From a virus, in the IMG/VR virus record IMGVR_UViG_3300020474_001469, positions 21,655-85,654 of that record: 64,000 bases of DNA. One strand, written 5' to 3'. Below, in pieces: positions 60,676 to 64,000 of the stretch. The notes under the pieces are model-generated. The model saw only the letters and a list, made by a program, of their open reading frames with translations, was not told where the DNA came from and ran no database searches. Made by a program: the position numbers and the translations under genes. Each line of letters opens with the position of its first letter. Positions within the stretch are counted from its first letter, which is position 1.

Positions 60676-61194
60676 TTAGTTTCTATTTGCGAGAGGATTA
60701 TCAAGAGCTCTTTGTAACTGTTTCTCCATGTCGTCTTGAAGATCTTTTATTTTACTTTCTAAAAGTTCTTTTGTAGTAGAGTTTTCTCTTATAAGCATGT
60801 CCTTTTGTGCAACATATTGGTTTAACAAGTCATCGCGTTTAGTATCGAATCTAGTTTCAGCATCGTCTATTAATGTTCTTGTTTTAGTTTCAACTTCATT
60901 AATATCATCTTCTACTTTGTCTATAATCTTTTCTAACCGCACTATGTCGTCACGCAGGCCATTCTTAATATCTCTTGAATAATCTAATGCCTCATCTAAC
61001 TTTGTATTTATAACATCCATACGTGCATTAACTTGGCCAGTATCTATGTTGGCAATGATATCTTTCATGTTTGAATAGTCTTTATAAAATTCAAATCCTG
61101 CCCATAGTCCTCCACCTAATGTACCCAAAAGAGGTAATATAAGTAGAAGCTTCCCTCCACTTAATTTAATTCCTCCATATTCAACTTCTGCCAT
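60676..61194 (-). CDS. Membrane-anchored coiled-coil protein
   Basis: 172 aa. One hydrophobic segment (KLLLILPLLGTLGGGLWAGF) then about 110 residues of charged coiled coil (heptad-like, DIVRLEKIIDKVEDDINEVE). Could be a spanin- or scaffold-type protein. Abuts the 61204 gene. Confidence 0.6.
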   Translation of the reverse strand: MAEVEYGGIKLSGGKLLLILPLLGTLGGGLWAGFEFYKDYSNMKDIIANIDTGQVNARMDVINTKLDEALDYSRDIKNGLRDDIVRLEKIIDKVEDDINEVETKTRTLIDDAETRFDTKRDDLLNQYVAQKDMLIRENSTTKELLESKIKDLQDDMEKQLQRALDNPLANRN

Positions 61195-61203
61195 TTTTTC
61201 CTC

Positions 61204-63726
61204 CTATTTTAAGTTGTATTGTAATTCTTCCATTGCACCAAACTTAGGATCGTTTAAGAACCATCTAGAAAAATAATGATCCACAGTAGGCTTATCTGGA
61301 TAAAATGCAATCTGTTCTATTTCTTTTTTATTGTAATCAAAACCTGGCACAAAAGAAATAAGTGCAAGGAGTTGTCGTTGTACTAACATTTGTTGTTCTA
61401 TAGTTACTGCGTTTTCAATCTTCTTTGTTAATTCGTTGGCCTTTTTAGCAATTAACATCTTTAATTTATCATTTCTACTAGTGGGTTTTTTCTTAGCTTT
61501 TGGCTCTTCTTTAGTTTCCTCTTTTAGCTGTGCGATTTCTTTTTCAATGTCATCTTCTTGTTCTTTACTGCCTCCAATTGATCCATCTTTTTCGCCTGGT
61601 GTTTTGTTATCTTCTTTAGACTTTTGTTTATCTTCTTTCTTCTCTTCTTCTTTTTCTTCAATCTCTTCGGACTCTTCTTTTCCTTCTTCAAGTTCTTCTT
61701 TAGCCTCATCAGCATTTGGATTGTTAGTTTCTTCTTCTAATGAAGCAATCTCTGCTTCTATGTTATCCTCTTGATTAGATTGTCCATTATTAGACTGTGA
61801 TTCTAAGGAAGCAATTTCTGCTTCTATGTTGTCAGACATTGCCATTGTGCCATCCATTGATTCTAGTTCTGCAAGTTCTCTTTCTATACTATCTTCCATT
61901 GCTGTCAAGTCAGATTGTACAATATCAACTTCTGGAACTTGTACTGTTTCAGTTGTTGTGTCGACAGTTGGTTGTACAAAATTTTGTACAGTAGGTAATC
62001 CTTCAATTTGTAAACCTGTATTAATATCTCCTATTATAATTTCTGTATCTAATATTTCTTCAATTGGATCTATATCAGTTCCATCGTCAACAATTTGTAT
62101 TGGTGATATGTAACCTGCACACGTTTCATCATATTGTGGATCAAAACTACATTGTTGGTTAAAATACGCAACATCATAACCTATGCATGTAGTTTCATAT
62201 AAAGGGTCAATGTTACATTTTGCTTCTTTATAACCTGTACATGTTGCATCAAATAATGGATCTAATGCACATTGTTGATTCAAGTAAGCAGTCGCATGTC
62301 CTGGACACCCTTTATCATATAAAGGATCCAATGAACATTGTTGGTTATAATATGCTTGTGCATATCCTGTACAGCCTGCATCGTATAATGGATCCAAAGT
62401 ACATTGCTGGTTATAGTAGGCTGTAGCATATCCAGGACATTGTGTGTCATACAATGGGTTTAGTGAACATTGTTGATTGTAGTAAGCTGTAGCATATCCT
62501 GGACATTGTGCATTATATAATGCACTTATTGAACATTGTTGATTAAAATATGCAGTAGCATATCCTGGGCATTGCGGATCATGTAATGCACTTATTGAAC
62601 ATTGTTGATTAAAGTATGCAGTAGCATAACCGGGACAGTTCTGGTCATGTAATGCACTTATTGAACATTGTTGATTAAAATAGGCTGTTGCATATCCAGG
62701 ACAGTTTTGGTCATGTAATGCACTGATTGAACATTGTTGATTAAAATATGCAGTAGCATAACCAGTGCAAGAAGTATCATGTAATGGATTTAAAGCACAT
62801 TGTTGGTTTAAATAAGCAGTTGCATATCCAGGACAATTCTGATCGTGTAATGCATTTAAAGAGCATTGTTGGTTATAGTATGCTGTTGAGTATCCAGGAC
62901 ATGTTGGGTCATGTAATGGATTTGCTGAACATTGTTGTGTCATATAAGCCGCCGCATATCCTGTACAAGTAGGATCAAATAACGGGTTTTGAGTACATTG
63001 CTGATTAAACAATGCTACTGCATAACCTTGGCATTGCGGATCATATAACGGATCGTTATGGCAAGGATTAGCTGAAAAGGTTAATTTTAATTCAGATTGA
63101 GCAACATTAAATTCAGGACCATAACGACCAGCCCAGTTTGCACTATCACTTCCTTGTGCGAGTATGTTTATATCTGAAAAATATGACGGAGGTAAAAATT
63201 GATTAGGAAAAGTTTCCGATCCGGAATGAGTAGTCCAATTGTGAGAATGGCCGTAATCATAAGTATATGTTTGATATGTGTTACCGTTGGAGTCTAATAT
63301 TTCAACAGTGATTTCAAAATCATCTATTCCTGGTTGGTTTGTGTAGATATTTGCGTTACCATTTTTAACTCGCCATTTATAAGTAAATCCGTTTACCTGT
63401 ATACCTGCCTGTGCTAATGCAGTATTAATAGCTATAGTTGTGCTAATAATTTCATCTGCACCACCCCAAATAAATCCACTGTCATTAGGTAATCTATTAG
63501 GAACAGATTCGTTTCCAACACCTGCTGGATTTCTACTTCCACCCCACCAACCAGTACCATAAGTACCAGTCCAGTTCTGAGCACTGGGATCTAGTAAATC
63601 ACCTGTCGTGGAAGTTTGGGGAGTTGTATTTACAACCTGTGCTGATGCATTACAGTAAAAGCAAAAGCATAAGAGCACTGCCAATAACGGCGCCAATACC
63701 CAAAGTAGCTTGTTTCTTTTGAACAT
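61204..63726 (-). CDS. Secreted protein with 15 Cys-pair repeats
   Basis: 840 aa from the ATG at 63726 (a GTG 24 bases earlier is possible). Signal peptide: KRNK, long hydrophobic core, NASAQ. A beta-rich N-terminal domain (about 30-220), then 15 repeats of 22 residues of type C-S-I-S-A-L-H-D-Q-N-C-P-G-Y, and a Glu/Lys-rich coiled-coil region before a C-terminal domain. Two Cys per repeat suggest disulfides in the host periplasm or on the virion. Its start overlaps the upstream gene. Confidence 0.75.
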   Translation of the reverse strand: MFKRNKLLWVLAPLLAVLLCFCFYCNASAQVVNTTPQTSTTGDLLDPSAQNWTGTYGTGWWGGSRNPAGVGNESVPNRLPNDSGFIWGGADEIISTTIAINTALAQAGIQVNGFTYKWRVKNGNANIYTNQPGIDDFEITVEILDSNGNTYQTYTYDYGHSHNWTTHSGSETFPNQFLPPSYFSDINILAQGSDSANWAGRYGPEFNVAQSELKLTFSANPCHNDPLYDPQCQGYAVALFNQQCTQNPLFDPTCTGYAAAYMTQQCSANPLHDPTCPGYSTAYYNQQCSLNALHDQNCPGYATAYLNQQCALNPLHDTSCTGYATAYFNQQCSISALHDQNCPGYATAYFNQQCSISALHDQNCPGYATAYFNQQCSISALHDPQCPGYATAYFNQQCSISALYNAQCPGYATAYYNQQCSLNPLYDTQCPGYATAYYNQQCTLDPLYDAGCTGYAQAYYNQQCSLDPLYDKGCPGHATAYLNQQCALDPLFDATCTGYKEAKCNIDPLYETTCIGYDVAYFNQQCSFDPQYDETCAGYISPIQIVDDGTDIDPIEEILDTEIIIGDINTGLQIEGLPTVQNFVQPTVDTTTETVQVPEVDIVQSDLTAMEDSIERELAELESMDGTMAMSDNIEAEIASLESQSNNGQSNQEDNIEAEIASLEEETNNPNADEAKEELEEGKEESEEIEEKEEEKKEDKQKSKEDNKTPGEKDGSIGGSKEQEDDIEKEIAQLKEETKEEPKAKKKPTSRNDKLKMLIAKKANELTKKIENAVTIEQQMLVQRQLLALISFVPGFDYNKKEIEQIAFYPDKPTVDHYFSRWFLNDPKFGAMEELQYNLK
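62104..63063 (-). repeat. 66-bp coding tandem repeats (15 units)
   Basis: Fifteen near-identical units of 66 bases (22 codons: C-x10-C-P-G-Y-A-T-A-Y-x-N-Q-Q); the sixth and seventh units are identical in protein. Unit 13 is shortened (TGYKEAK). Edges diverge, the middle is most alike, a sign of recent expansion. Confidence 0.85.
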
Positions 63727-64000
63727 CTTCTTTTGTCTCCAATTCTTCACGAGGTGGTATTTTTCCTGGATTGGATTGCCATTCGTCAGTAGCTTGTTCG
63801 CCTATTTTTCCTAAATAAGGACAAGGAGTTCCTGCCATTTCCATAGCATCATAAACTCTCCTATCTTGACATAGTACTGATACTGCCGCAACTTTCATAC
63901 CCATGTCGTATAAAGTTTTTGATATTTTTAATCTTTCACAGTTTGCATCTCTTACAGTTTCACCTGTTGAAATACCTAGTATCTGTGTTTGTACTGCACC
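63650..64000 (-). CDS. Conserved phage protein, start outside window
   Basis: At least 116 aa; the frame is open to the window edge. Contains GISTGETVRDANCERLK, LYDMGMKVAAVSVLC and AGTPCPYLGKIG and ends in a hydrophobic helix (LGIGAVIGSALMLLLLL). Similar proteins occur in other phages; function unknown. Its 3' end is shared with the signal peptide of the next gene. Confidence 0.6.
   Translation of the reverse strand, partial: GAVQTQILGISTGETVRDANCERLKISKTLYDMGMKVAAVSVLCQDRRVYDAMEMAGTPCPYLGKIGEQATDEWQSNPGKIPPREELETKEDVQKKQATLGIGAVIGSALMLLLLL

Noticed and set aside
61524-61715. Lysine-rich reading frame
   Set aside because: Shadow of the Glu/Lys-rich coiled-coil region of the repeat protein, in another frame.
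62104-63063. Regular repeats that might be a CRISPR array
   Set aside because: Units of 66 bases with no unique spacers, in one open frame with conserved cysteines: coding repeats.
1-64000. tRNA genes, integrase, transposase or attachment sites
   Set aside because: None was recognised by eye; the window shows no sign of lysogeny or insertion elements, though a tRNA scan was not possible.

Overview
The window looks like part of the genome of a large, AT-rich, T4-type marine tailed phage (myovirus). It carries a family B DNA polymerase and a sliding clamp of T4 type, a T4-type 5'-3' exonuclease/RNase H, a DsbA-like late-transcription accessory protein, two exact T4-type late promoter octamers (TATAAATA), a virion-fibre gene and many small genes packed end to end with ATGA/TAATG overlaps. 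The gene set resembles marine cyanophage and pelagiphage relatives of T4. No photosynthesis gene, tRNA or integrase is visible, so the host is not settled; a low-GC marine bacterium such as SAR11 is a reasonable guess.

Left part (1-22633) is an accessory island of tailoring enzymes. The plus-strand block (to 16476) follows a divergent gap holding a late promoter. It has eight radical SAM genes, one of them fused to a QueC-like ATPase and one with a B12-type N-terminus, then a minimal PLP aminotransferase-like protein, a methyltransferase, a sulfotransferase and five Fe(II)/2-oxoglutarate (2OG) oxygenase-like proteins. The minus-strand block (16463-22633) adds another radical SAM protein, five more 2OG-type proteins, a second sulfotransferase, a short dehydrogenase, a possible acetyltransferase and a fatty-acid desaturase. 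A nitroreductase lies at the left edge. I do not recognise this combination as a named system. It looks like a pathway that oxidises, sulfates and otherwise decorates a lipid, glycan or protein late in infection.

Middle part (22676-47434, minus strand) holds a fibre protein, a VWA metallopeptidase with its MoxR ATPase, the replication genes (RNase H, clamp, polymerase), an MBD4-like DNA glycosylase, and a 7-deazaguanine set: FolE, QueD, QueE and a tRNA-guanine-transglycosylase-like DpdA enzyme. This predicts 7-deazaguanine in the phage DNA. The only QueC-like domain in the window is the one in the radical SAM fusion. Seven good sigma70-type promoters (two of them perfect TTGACA-N17-TATAAT, one inside the usual queD reading frame) drive this part, in contrast to the late promoters.

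Right part (47464-64000, minus strand) holds probable virion or internal-head proteins. Several consecutive ones begin with a short leader like the T4 capsid-targeting sequence. It also holds a ClpA-type unfoldase, DnaJ, a thermonuclease and a secreted protein with fifteen 22-residue cysteine repeats. Three small genes under 60 codons are added here: a 59-aa protein, a 56-aa exported protein and a 35-aa protein with ten cysteines.
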